DNA of 64,000 nt from Nitrosomonas sp. sh817. GTDB lineage: Bacteria > Pseudomonadota > Gammaproteobacteria > Burkholderiales > Nitrosomonadaceae. The notes under the pieces are model-generated. The model worked only from the letters and a program-made list of their open reading frames with translations. It did no database searches and was not told the origin of the DNA. The stretch's first letter is position 1. The number at the start of each line of letters is the position of its first letter. The stretch covers positions 1,674,001-1,738,000 of the forward strand of contig NZ_CP133083.1 of NCBI RefSeq assembly GCF_030908545.1, written 5' to 3'. The translations under genes were made by a program, and so were the position numbers. This document shows, piece after piece, positions 46,300 to 57,560 of the stretch.

Positions 46300-49179
46300 C
46301 TACTGCTTCACTTCAAGTAAACCACATAATCGCTCGATGGAAACCGGATTGGGTTGATTCGCTTCGTTCAGCAGTTGCACCACCGCGTCAAACGGTATCG
46401 GGCGGCTGAAGTAATAACCTTGCTGCAAATGACAGTGATTATCCATTAATATCCGCACCTGCTTTTCCGATTCAACGCCTTCCGCGATAATCGCCAACCC
46501 AAGATTCCCTCCCAGACCGATGATGGCTTGTACAATGGTTAAGTCATTGAGATTCTGATCCAAAGCCCGGATAAACGACTTATCAATTTTCAGAATATCG
46601 ATCGGCAATTCCCGCAGCAGCGTCAGTGAAGAATACCCGGTGCCAAAATCATCGAGCGCAATCAAAACACCCAGCGCCCGGATCCGCTCCAAAATCTCGG
46701 AAGCGCGCCCCAAATCGCAAACGACGGCGGTTTCGGTAACTTCGAGTATCAACGAAGCCGGCGGCAATTGCGTTTCCATTAATACCTGCGACAGGGTGTG
46801 CACGAAATTACCGTGCAACAATTGATGCGGGTGCACATTGACGGAAATATGAACGGCTCGCCCATCGGAAATTAACCGCCGGGCATCCCGGCACGCCGTG
46901 CGCAGCACCTTCTCTCCCAATTGCCCCATCAATCCGACGCTTTCCGCCAATGGAACAAACTCGCTGGGGGATAATTCGCCCCGGCTGCGATGCGGCCACC
47001 GCACCAGCGCTTCCAAGCGCACAATGCGCCGCTGGTACACATCGACGATCGGCTGATATAACACCAGCAATCCATCATGGCTTAACGCCAGCCGCAATTC
47101 CTTCTCCAGCTCCAACCGGTCACGCGTCCATGCCATCGACGACTCACTTGAATAAAATCCGAAATTGTCGCCACCCTCATTTTTTACGCGATGAATCGCG
47201 GTACTGGCACGCTCCAAAACTTCTTCGCAATTGGCGCCATTGTCCGGAAAAAAGCTGATACCGATACTCACCGTTACGAATATATCCTGATCGAGCAAAT
47301 GGAATTGATGGCGGATCGCAGCGAGAATTTTCTGCGCTAACTGAAGCGCGCCTTCTTCTTTATCCAAAGAATTGAATAATAGAACAAATTCATCGCCTCC
47401 CCAGCGCGCCGCGATCGGATCCGGCCCTACGGTTTCGACAAGCCGTTGTGAAACCATTTTCAATAATTCATCGCCGGCGCGATGACCCAAGGCATCGTTA
47501 ATTTTTTTAAAACCGTCGAGTGCCACAAAAAAAACGGCAATCGTTTGCGGGATTGAGGCCGCCGTCATTTCTTCGAATCGCGCCATTAGCAAAGCCCGGT
47601 TGGGCAATTGGGTCAAACTGTCGTAGCTTGCCTGATAAGCGACCTGCCGAGTCAACTCAACGGTATCGGTAATATCCGCCAATGCCACCACGTAGCCGAT
47701 CAGGACATCCTGTTCATCGCGCAGCACATGCCGGGAAATACGCACCGCGCGTTTCTCGTTACCGGTGGTGTTGACATAACACTGCATCGTCGTCGCATCG
47801 GAGGCGGAAAGGAACAATTCAAAATCATCCGGTCCGGTTGAGCTGCCATCGCGCATTTGACTCAGCCTGATCAGCTTGGTCAATAAAACGCCTTGCACCA
47901 TATTTAAAGGCAACCCAAGGATTCTCTCCGCTCCCTTGTTCATATAGACAATTTGATCTTGCGCATCGGTGGTGATAACGCCGTCTCCTACAGACTCCAA
48001 CGCTGCGCTCGACTGGACTTTGGTTTGAAACAGCGAATACATGAACTCGTTGATCCGCTTCCAATTCAGCAATGGATAAATTGCAATGGTGCCAAGCATG
48101 GCTGCCGTTGGCGGAAACCAGATACGGCCATGATTCAATAACAGCCAAACCAGCAATAATCCGGATATCAGCGCAGCCGATAACCAAGGGATGGAAATAC
48201 TGCGTAAATAAATACCGGCCACGAGCAAAATCATCAATACCCATGTGGCTGAAGCGATACATGCCATCACACTGGGAAGCGGCGTAACGGCACGATCATG
48301 CAGCAACATGTTTACCACATTAGCGTGCCATTCAATGCCGCTCATGGGTTGCCGGTTCACCGGAGAAACCGGCGTTGCAAATCTTGTTCCCATGCCGGCA
48401 GCTGTCATGCCGACCAATACAATTTTGTCTCGCAAACCGGCAAGCAGGCGATCATCCGACAATACCTGCGCATACGAAAATTGCCGGAAACTGCCGGACG
48501 GTCCGGCGTAAGGTATCAACACCTCCTGGGTCCGTACCCAAATTCCGGCGGCTGCGCTGCCGTAACCGGAAAAAGATTGAGAGTCATCGGTTACCGGTCC
48601 GGTCTTGGCATAATTTGCGACCGCAAACCCCAGCGCCGGCCAGACGGGTTGATCGATTCCTGCTTTCAGATAAATACGGCGGGCAATGCCGTCGCTATCC
48701 AATTCGATATCCGTATGACCTAGAATTGCATGCTGCCGGAAGATATTCAGCGGCTCAACCAGGAAAATTTGTTCAAAACCGTTCTCACCCGGCGCTACCG
48801 GTAAAATTACCGCGCCATGCTGCGCCATGGCCGATGCAAGCAGTTCATCCGCATAGCGATCATTTTCCTGAGGCTCCGCAAACAATAAATCAAGCGCAAT
48901 CACGCGACTCCCGGCACGTTGGAGCCGTTGAATAAGCTCAGCGTGTACGCTTCTTGACCAAGGCCAGCGGCCTAACATTTGCAAACTGCTTTCATCAATC
49001 GCCACGATGGCAATACGATCGTCGGGCACGTCGTGCCGCACGACCGTGAGCCGGTCATAAAGAACCGCATCGATCCGTTCCAGCGTATCGAAATAAGACA
49101 ATGCGCCGACGCCCGAAAGCAACAGAAATGCGCGCAGCAGAAACGTGCTGCGATAAATCCTGTGTAACCACTGGATCAT
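46300..49179 (-). CDS. CHASE2-PAS-GGDEF-EAL sensor enzyme
   Basis: 959 residues, inner membrane. N-terminal membrane helix (LLRAFLLLSGVGALSY), then a periplasmic CHASE2 domain (about 28-280; IAIVAIDESSLQMLGRWPWS, ALDLLFAEP, SDGIARRIYLKAG), three membrane helices (about 300-375, ASATWVLMILLVAGIYL onward), a PAS domain (about 385-500, SAALESVGDGVITTDAQDQI), a GGDEF domain (RWGGDEFVLLFNS, intact), and an EAL domain (RLEALVRWPHRSRGELSPS, then LEVTETAVVCDL, DDFGTGYSSLTLLREL, AEGVESEKQV). Cyclic-di-GMP turnover controlled by a periplasmic signal. It overlaps by 4 bases the LysM-FecR gene before it. Confidence 0.94.
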   Translation of the reverse strand: MIQWLHRIYRSTFLLRAFLLLSGVGALSYFDTLERIDAVLYDRLTVVRHDVPDDRIAIVAIDESSLQMLGRWPWSRSVHAELIQRLQRAGSRVIALDLLFAEPQENDRYADELLASAMAQHGAVILPVAPGENGFEQIFLVEPLNIFRQHAILGHTDIELDSDGIARRIYLKAGIDQPVWPALGFAVANYAKTGPVTDDSQSFSGYGSAAAGIWVRTQEVLIPYAGPSGSFRQFSYAQVLSDDRLLAGLRDKIVLVGMTAAGMGTRFATPVSPVNRQPMSGIEWHANVVNMLLHDRAVTPLPSVMACIASATWVLMILLVAGIYLRSISIPWLSAALISGLLLVWLLLNHGRIWFPPTAAMLGTIAIYPLLNWKRINEFMYSLFQTKVQSSAALESVGDGVITTDAQDQIVYMNKGAERILGLPLNMVQGVLLTKLIRLSQMRDGSSTGPDDFELFLSASDATTMQCYVNTTGNEKRAVRISRHVLRDEQDVLIGYVVALADITDTVELTRQVAYQASYDSLTQLPNRALLMARFEEMTAASIPQTIAVFFVALDGFKKINDALGHRAGDELLKMVSQRLVETVGPDPIAARWGGDEFVLLFNSLDKEEGALQLAQKILAAIRHQFHLLDQDIFVTVSIGISFFPDNGANCEEVLERASTAIHRVKNEGGDNFGFYSSESSMAWTRDRLELEKELRLALSHDGLLVLYQPIVDVYQRRIVRLEALVRWPHRSRGELSPSEFVPLAESVGLMGQLGEKVLRTACRDARRLISDGRAVHISVNVHPHQLLHGNFVHTLSQVLMETQLPPASLILEVTETAVVCDLGRASEILERIRALGVLIALDDFGTGYSSLTLLRELPIDILKIDKSFIRALDQNLNDLTIVQAIIGLGGNLGLAIIAEGVESEKQVRILMDNHCHLQQGYYFSRPIPFDAVVQLLNEANQPNPVSIERLCGLLEVKQ

Positions 49180-50831
49180 AACAACAGATCAATGAGCGGC
49201 GCGAATGGCAATATCAGCCAATAGGGATTGGCATAGGGTATTTCAACGGCTTGCGGCGGCCCCCAAGGCCCTTCAAATCCATCCGCTTCGATGGTTTTGG
49301 TACGAAGATAGTAAGTACCGCCGTCGGGGCGTTGAACCGTCAGCCGTGTTGCCGGCGTTTGCTCGTCATGCAAAATTTGCTGGAATTCCTTGTCGCTCGC
49401 CAGTTGAAAATGAAAGCGCTGTCCCTCGCCGCCCGCGCGCCATCCGAATGTCATTTGCGACTTATCGAACTTGGTTTCTTCCATCGCTGGCCCGGGATAA
49501 GGCATCCGGAAAGGTATGGCATCGGTAAACGGGCCCATGCCCTCGGTCTCAGAAACCGATGCAATCCGCCAAAAATAATGGCCCGGCGTCAGCGGATCGG
49601 TCAAATGGAATTTGTTGTTTTTAACTTGCGTATCTTGCGCAATCAGATCCGTGAAACCGGCATCCTTGCTCACCATCACAATATAGTGCGAGGCTTCCGG
49701 CTGCACCGCCCATTGAAATTCCCGGGCCACCGGGTCCGCCACGCCATCCGGCAAAGGCGCTAGAATGAAAGGCGGTTCCGGGCGGGCGTTCAATGTGAAA
49801 GCAATCACTGCGTCATAGCCTTCAATGCCGTTCACATCAATGCCACGAACACGCAGCCAGTAATCACCGTCGGGAATATCGCCATCGCGGAACGGCAGTT
49901 TGCCGGTGGTAAATTCGGTCCTCAGGCTCTCAAAATTTTGATCGCTGGCAATCTGCGCGCGGTAAGCCACCGCGCCTTCCAACGGATTCAAGGTAATGAC
50001 CAGCGGTAATTGTTCATACAACGATGGCGTGCTGCTTAGATCCGGCGGCGGCAGCAACTTGACCGGCGCACCCGGCGGCAATCCTTGCGCAGTGACAGTT
50101 CCATAACCGGCCGGAACACCGATTTCTTTGGCTTCAGCGCTCACTTGCACTAATCCGCTTAATACCTCGCTGCTGGTGCTTTCGTTCATACCGGTCATGC
50201 CGACACGAAAATCCGTACCACGCACCGAACTCACCGCTGAGGGCGTTTTAATCCGGAATCGCGTACCGGTCTCCGATTTCTCCGGCACGGCACTTTCCGT
50301 TCTTCCCTGCTGCAAATCTATCAAAGTATCCACCAGGCCGAAGTCACCGAAGATTTTCATCGCATTGATGCGGATCAGACTACCGTCCTGTAAGCGCAGA
50401 ATCGAATGATCGGCAAATTCAACAGTGACAAAACCGTCGTTGTCACTGCGGATCTCATCACCGGCGAACAGCTGCATCCCCAGTTCGATGGGTATATTTT
50501 CACCGGAATCGGAGCGCTTCAACATCGCCGTCCCTTGCACATTGATCACGCGGGCGCTGACACCATCAGTTGTTTGTTTTGACCAGGCTACCGGTATCCT
50601 GATTTGGGTTCCCGGCGGAATCGCATAGGGATTAAGGATTTTGTTGAGCTGTTGCAACTGGCGAACATAGCGCATGCTGCTGAGATGCCGCTCGGTGACA
50701 TTCCACAAGTTATCGCCGGGACGTACGGTATAAATCCATTCTTCGGCGGCCGCAGGTGCCGTCATTGCCAGCAAACCGGTAAACATCCATACCCAGCCAA
50801 TCCAATTCATATTTGATTTGCAAAGTTTCAT
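49176..50831 (-). CDS. LysM-FecR domain periplasmic protein
   Basis: 551 residues. Sec signal (LLAMTAPAAAEEW), then a LysM domain (about 33-80, YTVRPGDNLWNVTERHLSSM, NPYAIPPGTQIRIP) for peptidoglycan binding, then a FecR-type domain (about 95-210, GTAMLKRSDSGENIPIELG, LFAGDEIRSDNDGFVTVEFA, TPSAVSSVRGTDFRVG), then three fibronectin-like beta repeats (WLRVRGIDVNGIEGYD, YFWRIASVSETEGMGPF, YLRTKTIEADGFEGPWG). It precedes and overlaps the CHASE2-GGDEF-EAL gene, so it may deliver a cell-wall signal to the CHASE2 domain; this pairing of FecR-like and CHASE2 proteins is seen in other bacteria. Confidence 0.9.
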   Translation of the reverse strand: MKLCKSNMNWIGWVWMFTGLLAMTAPAAAEEWIYTVRPGDNLWNVTERHLSSMRYVRQLQQLNKILNPYAIPPGTQIRIPVAWSKQTTDGVSARVINVQGTAMLKRSDSGENIPIELGMQLFAGDEIRSDNDGFVTVEFADHSILRLQDGSLIRINAMKIFGDFGLVDTLIDLQQGRTESAVPEKSETGTRFRIKTPSAVSSVRGTDFRVGMTGMNESTSSEVLSGLVQVSAEAKEIGVPAGYGTVTAQGLPPGAPVKLLPPPDLSSTPSLYEQLPLVITLNPLEGAVAYRAQIASDQNFESLRTEFTTGKLPFRDGDIPDGDYWLRVRGIDVNGIEGYDAVIAFTLNARPEPPFILAPLPDGVADPVAREFQWAVQPEASHYIVMVSKDAGFTDLIAQDTQVKNNKFHLTDPLTPGHYFWRIASVSETEGMGPFTDAIPFRMPYPGPAMEETKFDKSQMTFGWRAGGEGQRFHFQLASDKEFQQILHDEQTPATRLTVQRPDGGTYYLRTKTIEADGFEGPWGPPQAVEIPYANPYWLILPFAPLIDLLL

Positions 50832-50896
50832 CAGCTTCTCCGGCTCGTAGCTCGTGTCAGATTATTCTGAATTTTAAGGGAAAAACTTAAAATTAG

Positions 50897-51938
<1,042 letters not shown>

Positions 51939-51984
51939 TCAAATTGTTTTTCCACATTGATTAAACCAGCCGATTATTGACACC

Positions 51985-52890
51985 ATGTTTTCCGAAGCGC
52001 ACACACATCTTCACACGGTCCGCGACTTGTTACGTTTTGCTGTCAGCCAGTTTAACAAAGCCGGATTGCATTCCGGCCACGGCTCCGCCACTGCCTACGA
52101 TGAAGCCGCCTATCTTATTCTGAAAACGCTCTATTTGCCACTCGACCAGCTTGAACCGTTTCTCGATGCGCGTGTCACCGCAACCGAATGCAAACAGGTT
52201 CTCGCCATTCTCGAGCGCCGCGTTCATGAGCGCATCCCCGCTGCCTATCTGACGCATGAGGCCTGGCTCGGCGAATTCAGTTTTTATGTCGACGAGCGCG
52301 TCATCATCCCGCGTTCGTTCATTGCCGAACTGCTGCAAACGCAATTGTCACCGTGGATCGGCGACCCCGACCAGGTCACATCGGCGCTCGATCTCTGCAC
52401 CGGCTCCGGTTGTCTTGCCATTTTGATGGCTCACGCCTTTGCAAATGCGCAGATCGACGCCGCCGACATTTCCGTGGATGCGCTCGCCGTCGCGCATAAA
52501 AACGTGGAGGATTATGGATTGCAAGATCGTATCAGCCTGATCGAATCCGATTTGTTTTCGGCGCTGCAAGGAAAACGTTATGATCTGATCATCAGCAACC
52601 CGCCGTACGTCAATGCCGAATCGATGGCGCAACTGCCGCAGGAATACCGTCATGAACCGGAAAACGCGCTGGCAAGCGGCGCAGACGGTCTCGATGCCAC
52701 CCGGCAAATCCTGCAGCATGCCGCCCGGCACTTAACCGAAGACGGCATCCTTATCGTCGAAATCGGCCACAACCGCGATGCCCTGGAACTGGCATTTCCG
52801 CAATTACCGTTTACCTGGCTGGAAACCAGCAGCGGTGATGAATTTGTGTTTTTGTTGCAGCAGAGTCAATTATCACGCGGAAAATCATGA
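51985..52890 (+). CDS. prmB: Ribosomal protein L3 glutamine methyltransferase PrmB
   Basis: SAM-dependent methylation of a glutamine in ribosomal protein L3; cytoplasmic. 301 residues. N-terminal helical domain (HLHTVRDLLRFAVSQFNKAG), then the class I methyltransferase core: ALDLCTGSGCLAILMAHAF (SAM loop), DAADISVDALAVA, and the NPPY motif in IISNPPYVNAES. Distinguished from PrmC by the N-terminal domain and IPAAYLTHEAWLGEFSFYVD, VIIPRSFIAEL. Divergent from tadA. Confidence 0.93.
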   Translation: MFSEAHTHLHTVRDLLRFAVSQFNKAGLHSGHGSATAYDEAAYLILKTLYLPLDQLEPFLDARVTATECKQVLAILERRVHERIPAAYLTHEAWLGEFSFYVDERVIIPRSFIAELLQTQLSPWIGDPDQVTSALDLCTGSGCLAILMAHAFANAQIDAADISVDALAVAHKNVEDYGLQDRISLIESDLFSALQGKRYDLIISNPPYVNAESMAQLPQEYRHEPENALASGADGLDATRQILQHAARHLTEDGILIVEIGHNRDALELAFPQLPFTWLETSSGDEFVFLLQQSQLSRGKS

Positions 52891-53498
52891 TTCTTATTGA
52901 TCTCCATCTCAAAAAATAACGACAAATCATAGCTATAAAAAATAGACCTTCTCGCTGATATTTCTGGCTCTTTTTTGTATTACCAGAATGAATTTGCTTA
53001 AGAGAAAAACGTGTACAAATCAAAAAATAACGCACCCCAAGAACTTCTGGTTTAGGAAGTCATTTACATGACGCGTGTATACCATACTGATCGGGAAGTT
53101 GGTCAAGAAACTTTGCAGGCATCGGGCCACGATCAATTACACTTTTGTTCCTGAAACACCAATAGACTTCCTGACTCGGAATCCATCGACGCACAAGTTC
53201 ACCATTAACCTTGTACACCCTCCAACTTGTAATCGATCCGTCACTATTTTTCCAGCCGACTATACTACCGCTCATCGGCGCATGCACTCGCTTTGCAAGC
53301 TCCTTTTCGACATCGACTGTTCCGTTTGATTTGTACTTGCAATCCCCGCTTACGTCTCTAGGTTTTGCTGTTGCTGCAACCGATGTTTTTGTACCTGTTA
53401 CCATACCAACGTGCAAATGTACTCCTTCAAAGGCGTAGACAGGCTTCCCTAGCACTTCGCCCTTCAATACATAATCACCTTCTTTCCAATCTTGATTA

Positions 53499-54611
53499 TA
53501 GACCCGGCCAATAAATAGTTTGAACTTTGAGTGATATTGCATGCCCATAGAAGAATGGAGAAAATAGATGCAAGAACCTTAAAGGATGAAGCGCTGCATG
53601 AACGGCGGCGGCAAGTGATTCGTCTTTACAAGCGAGGCAGCACTTCTGTGCAAATAGCGCAAATAACGGAACTGAGCGACACGGCTGTGAAGAAGATTAT
53701 TCGACTTTATGAAACAGCTGGCGCAGCTGGACTAAAACCTGGTAGACGGGGACGAAGCGTGGGTGACAAGCGCAGCCTCAGCGAAGAGCAGGAGTTGAGA
53801 TTGCAACGGCTTATTTGCGATAAGCGTCCTGAGCAACTGAAGATGGATTTTGCATTGTGGAATCGTGGCGCGGTGAGTCAGTTAATCCAGCAGGAATGTG
53901 GCCTATCCATGCCGATACGTACGGTGGGGCACTACCTTAAACGATGGGGGTTTACCCCGCAGAAGCCGATCCGGCGTGCTTACGAACAACGCCCGGAAGC
54001 GGTAAAGCAATGGCTCAATGAGCAATACCCGGAGATAGCCAGACGCGCTCGAACTGAAGGCGGTGAAATTCACTGGGGTGATGAAACAGCACTAGTCAAC
54101 ACGGATGTGCGAGGACGTGGTTTTGCACCCAAGGGAAAAACGCCGGTAGCCTATGCGCCTGGTACACGACAACGACTGTCAATGATTGCCACAGTGACAA
54201 ACAAAGGTTGTGCACGGTGGCAGATTATCGATGGCAATTTCAATTCGGATCGGCTCATTGAGTTTTTTGAGCTTCTGATCAAAGATACGGAGAAAAAAGT
54301 GTTCTTGATCCTGGATAATTTGAGAGTACACCACAGCAAACCAGTAAAGGCTTGGCTGGAAGAAAATAAGGAAAAAATCGAATGCTTTTATTTGCCCAGC
54401 TACAGTCCGGAATTAAATCCAGAAGAGCGATTAAATTCAGATTTGAAACAGGCTATCGGTTCTAAAGTGCCGACGCGTACCAAGGAAAAATTGCGTAACG
54501 CTGCCAACGATCACATGACGATGCTGGAGAACAATCCAGAGCGTGTTGCTTCTTACTTCCAAGATCCATATGTAAAATATGCCGCTTAAAACTATTTAAT
54601 GGCCGGATCAA
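53499..54611 (+). mobile_element. IS630-family insertion sequence, copy 2
   Basis: 1113 bp, identical in length and ends to copy 1 (41293), TA target duplication at 53497-53498 and 54612-54613. Only one protein difference was seen against copy 1 (Tyr versus His, around 53982), so they separated recently. Both are in the same orientation. Confidence 0.96.
53531..54589 (+). CDS. IS630-family transposase, copy 2
   Basis: 352 residues with the same DDE motifs as copy 1: HWGDETALVNTD, FLILDNLRVHHSK, YLPSYSPELNPEERLNSDLK. Full length. It carries Tyr in RRAYEQR where copy 1 has His. Confidence 0.96.
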   Translation: MILHAHRRMEKIDARTLKDEALHERRRQVIRLYKRGSTSVQIAQITELSDTAVKKIIRLYETAGAAGLKPGRRGRSVGDKRSLSEEQELRLQRLICDKRPEQLKMDFALWNRGAVSQLIQQECGLSMPIRTVGHYLKRWGFTPQKPIRRAYEQRPEAVKQWLNEQYPEIARRARTEGGEIHWGDETALVNTDVRGRGFAPKGKTPVAYAPGTRQRLSMIATVTNKGCARWQIIDGNFNSDRLIEFFELLIKDTEKKVFLILDNLRVHHSKPVKAWLEENKEKIECFYLPSYSPELNPEERLNSDLKQAIGSKVPTRTKEKLRNAANDHMTMLENNPERVASYFQDPYVKYAA

Positions 54612-55116
54612 TAGTACGCGGGTTAGTAGCCAGTTGTAAATGTGCATGTGCGATAGTCAGTGACTTGCCGTTTCTGTCAAAATACTCAATCAAAAATACT
54701 TCGTGTGATGCTGAACCCCACAATTCCCCTACTTTTATTATCCTACCGTCACCGATGGCTTGCGCTTCATCCTCTGTGGTTGCAGCAAAATCAGTTCCAG
54801 TATGCTTCGACCGTCCTGATTCGAGGTAATACTCATAATTACCACCATTCTTAATGGCATTCGGACACCCAAGTGACAGCGCTCCATAGTTCGCTGTTAC
54901 CTGCAAGCTAGTTTTTTTCAAGGGCCGTTCCCAACTTGCCGGCCACGCAGCCGCTCTTGTTATTGCAGTTGCTGCGATTGCTTCCATACTCATTAAACAC
55001 ATCATGGCGATAACACCAAATATTTGCGCTATACCTCCTGTTGGATTAGCAAGCAAGTAGTGTTTCGCACTTGAAAACATGTTGACTTTATTCTCAATAT
55101 TATTGATTTTTTTCAT

Positions 55117-55591
55117 GATTTCCTCCTCAAATGAAGCATTCTACAAGAAGATATCGGAAATAAATAGACAGTTCGCCAGCAAAGATACAAAGTATTAGAA
55201 CAATTCAGCTGATACAAATACCCTATTGACTAGTCACGATTTCTTTTATGCAGTTCTATCAAACTTCAAATTCATTCATATTCCATTTTGATGATCCGGT
55301 AAATTCAGGAAAAACAACATCATTTTTGTTAAACCGCCAACTCGCGCCAACAAATGTACTTCCTCAAGTTATCAATCAAGGTTAGCTTTGTCCTTCTTTA
55401 AATCATAAGCAATTGACTAGCAATGTGAATTAATTTGTGTTTTTGCTGCAGCGGAAGCAGTTAATACCATAGCCAACAACCCTTTAAATCATTTTGCATG
55501 TGATTACAAAAATTTCGATGTTAAAATCGATCAAAATGTTAACAGTCCCGTCATTCACAGCAATGCAACTTTGCCGGATAAGGAGAGAAAC
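55117..55591. other. AT-rich divergent intergenic region
   Basis: 475 bases between the broken M23 gene and the divergent lipoprotein gene. AT-rich, no repeat copy, no terminator, and no convincing frame. Presumably holds two promoters. Confidence 0.4.
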
Positions 55592-56308
55592 ATGGTCCCG
55601 TATAACCGTATAGCCCCAGTAAATTCCAATATACCGGTCAAAATTTTGGCAATTTTCTGGATTGCGGGGATGCTAGCAAGTTGTGGCACAACCAATCCGA
55701 CCCCGGACAATAATGTACCTTTCCCCAACGCATGCACTTCCGATCCGCAAGGCATCAATTCCGGTCTCAGCCTGAGCCAATCCATGCCGGATAGAGCACC
55801 CGAACTGCTCACAATCGGCGGACAGCAATTTTGCGCGGGATATCAGTTAAAAGCTCAGCGTTTATCCGGCACCGCAGGCATCACGATTTTCCCTGGAGGA
55901 GAAGAAAACGCGATCGCTGCCTGTGTACCTCGCGATTCGCGCTACAACGCCGATGCTCATGCAGTCGCATTGCAGCCGCTGCCCTCCGCGCAATGCGTTA
56001 CGGCCGGTCGCATCGAGTTTCCGGTAGAGTTGCGATTTTCGTTGAATTACAAAGCCGTCTGGGCAACCAATCTGAACGAACCCGGCTTATGCATCCTCCG
56101 CTCCCGGGTGGATTACGGTCAGTTCGATGTCACCAATTTCGATCGTGTCGATGCAGTATTGCAAAATAGAGTCCGTGAAGACATCCACCGCCAGATCGAC
56201 TTGAGCGCGGCCAATGAGCTGAATTTACGCACAATTCTTTCCGGCGCAACCGGACGGCAGCTCAGTCAAGGGTCTAATCCGCGTTGTGCCGATTGGCAAG
56301 AACTGTAA
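55592..56308 (+). CDS. Hypothetical lipoprotein
   Basis: 238 residues from ATG 55592 (after AAGGAGAG). Lipoprotein signal ending IAGMLASCGTT. Mature part rich in Pro, Cys and Ser: FPNACTSDPQGINSGL, LTIGGQQFCAGYQLKAQR, AACVPRDSRYNADAHAV, SAQCVTAGRIEFPVELRFSL, then a helical C-terminus (VLQNRVREDIHRQIDLSAAN) and CADWQEL. At least six cysteines suggest disulfides. No family recognised. Upstream of a lytic transglycosylase gene by 36 bases, possibly in one operon. Confidence 0.6.
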   Translation: MVPYNRIAPVNSNIPVKILAIFWIAGMLASCGTTNPTPDNNVPFPNACTSDPQGINSGLSLSQSMPDRAPELLTIGGQQFCAGYQLKAQRLSGTAGITIFPGGEENAIAACVPRDSRYNADAHAVALQPLPSAQCVTAGRIEFPVELRFSLNYKAVWATNLNEPGLCILRSRVDYGQFDVTNFDRVDAVLQNRVREDIHRQIDLSAANELNLRTILSGATGRQLSQGSNPRCADWQEL

Positions 56309-56344
56309 CTCGGTGACAACGCACTTTTATCAAATCACTCCCCA

Positions 56345-57457
56345 GTGAACAACACCACGCGCATCAATAATTCTCCATCAAGACAACCGAAGCCTAGACT
56401 TAAACGCCGGCGTAATGCGGTGATAGGCAGCGATCGCATCTTACCGAGAACCCGCAGGCGTCCCTCAAAAAACCTGTTCGATGGGTTCCGGCGAAAACTG
56501 CTGTTCACCAGCATTGAAATCACCGCGTTGTTCATTGCCGCGGCATGCGCGACTATCGTGCTGCTTGGTCATGCTGCCAACCGGTTTTCAGGCGCCGGTT
56601 TTTTTGCCAATATGTTGCCATTTACCGCAGGCATTCTGATATTGATACTGATAACCAGCATCTTCCTGATCGGGTGGTGGAAGTTGCGGCAATGGCTGCG
56701 GTTGCATTCGGAATATTGGATTCTCGCTTTATCGGTAGCGCTCGCATTGCAAACCATGTGGTTTGTCACGCACGACCAATTCACCATGGCATACGGCCAT
56801 TTCCGCACACTGGTCGGCGGCAAGGAAGAAGCCGGGCGCGTAACGATTGCGCACCAAGTCTACGCCGCATACCGGCGGCAAGATCCAGCGCAGTTGCAGA
56901 AAATGCTCGACCGTTCCCGGGATTATCGTGAAGCGATCGAAGATGCATCGCGGATATTCAGAATCGATGTTCACTTACTGCACGGTCTCGCAGCGACCGA
57001 ATCATCATTCATTCCGCGCACCAGCAGCGACGGCGGACGTGGTTTGTTTCAAATCACACGCGTGCCGGAAGCAGCGATCAACCAGGCGCGCCGATACCTG
57101 GGTGTGGAAAAAATTGCATTGGATAATCACAAGCACAATGCCTTCGTTGCTGCCGCGACGTTCAAACACTATTTGGCGGAAATGAACGGCGATCTGTTTC
57201 TGGGACTGCTGGCGTATAACATCGGCCCGGCAAACGGCGGCCTGCGCTTCATCATGCAACAATACGGCGCAACCGACTTCACCACGATACAGCCGTATCT
57301 GCAAACATTGCCGCGCGATTATCCGATCCGGGTGTTGAGTTATTCGCTGGCATTCCGGCTATGGCACCAAGAAGGCAAGCTGCTGGCGTATGAAGAAGGC
57401 AGTAATGCCATCCGCATCCAGCGCATCGGCATACCGGGATTGCATGGCGGTTTGTGA
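56345..57457 (+). CDS. Lytic transglycosylase (SLT domain), membrane anchored
   Basis: Cleaves the glycan strands of murein. 370 residues from GTG 56345 or a nearby start. A basic N-terminus (KPRLKRRRNAVIG) and two membrane spans (about 52-76 and 86-111) plus a third hydrophobic stretch (WILALSVALALQTMWF) precede the SLT domain (about 195-350): LLHGLAATESSFIPRTSSDG with the catalytic Glu in ATESSF, GRGLFQITRV, and LLAYNIGPANGGLRF. The layout is unusual because three membrane-like helices precede the domain. Follows the lipoprotein gene closely. Confidence 0.85.
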   Translation: MNNTTRINNSPSRQPKPRLKRRRNAVIGSDRILPRTRRRPSKNLFDGFRRKLLFTSIEITALFIAAACATIVLLGHAANRFSGAGFFANMLPFTAGILILILITSIFLIGWWKLRQWLRLHSEYWILALSVALALQTMWFVTHDQFTMAYGHFRTLVGGKEEAGRVTIAHQVYAAYRRQDPAQLQKMLDRSRDYREAIEDASRIFRIDVHLLHGLAATESSFIPRTSSDGGRGLFQITRVPEAAINQARRYLGVEKIALDNHKHNAFVAAATFKHYLAEMNGDLFLGLLAYNIGPANGGLRFIMQQYGATDFTTIQPYLQTLPRDYPIRVLSYSLAFRLWHQEGKLLAYEEGSNAIRIQRIGIPGLHGGL

Positions 57458-57560
57458 TGACGGTGTTGAGGCGCTTTTAGATACGCGAGCATTGATTCGC
57501 TTAACGGCTTTGCGTGTATAGTACGCATCCGGTTTCCATTTTATGAAAGGAGTCACAACG

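Larger units (their letters stand above)
53060..55116 (-). pseudogene. M23-type peptidase gene interrupted by IS630
   Basis: Starting at ATG 55116 (after GAGGAGG): a membrane or signal segment (IFGVIAMMCLMSMEAIAA), then a LytM/M23 core with zinc-ligand-type SKHTGTDFAATTEDEAQAI (HxxxD), VGELWGSASHEVFLIEYF and LTIAHAHLQLA (HxH). The IS630 copy lies here; after it the frame resumes NQDWKEGDYVLKGEVLG and HLHVGMVTGTK (a second HxH). Removing the element plus one TA gives a 314-codon frame in phase. The original protein of ~313 residues would be a peptidoglycan or effector-type hydrolase. Now two fragments; an accidental ATG near the IS end (53548) could make a short C-terminal product. Confidence 0.85.
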
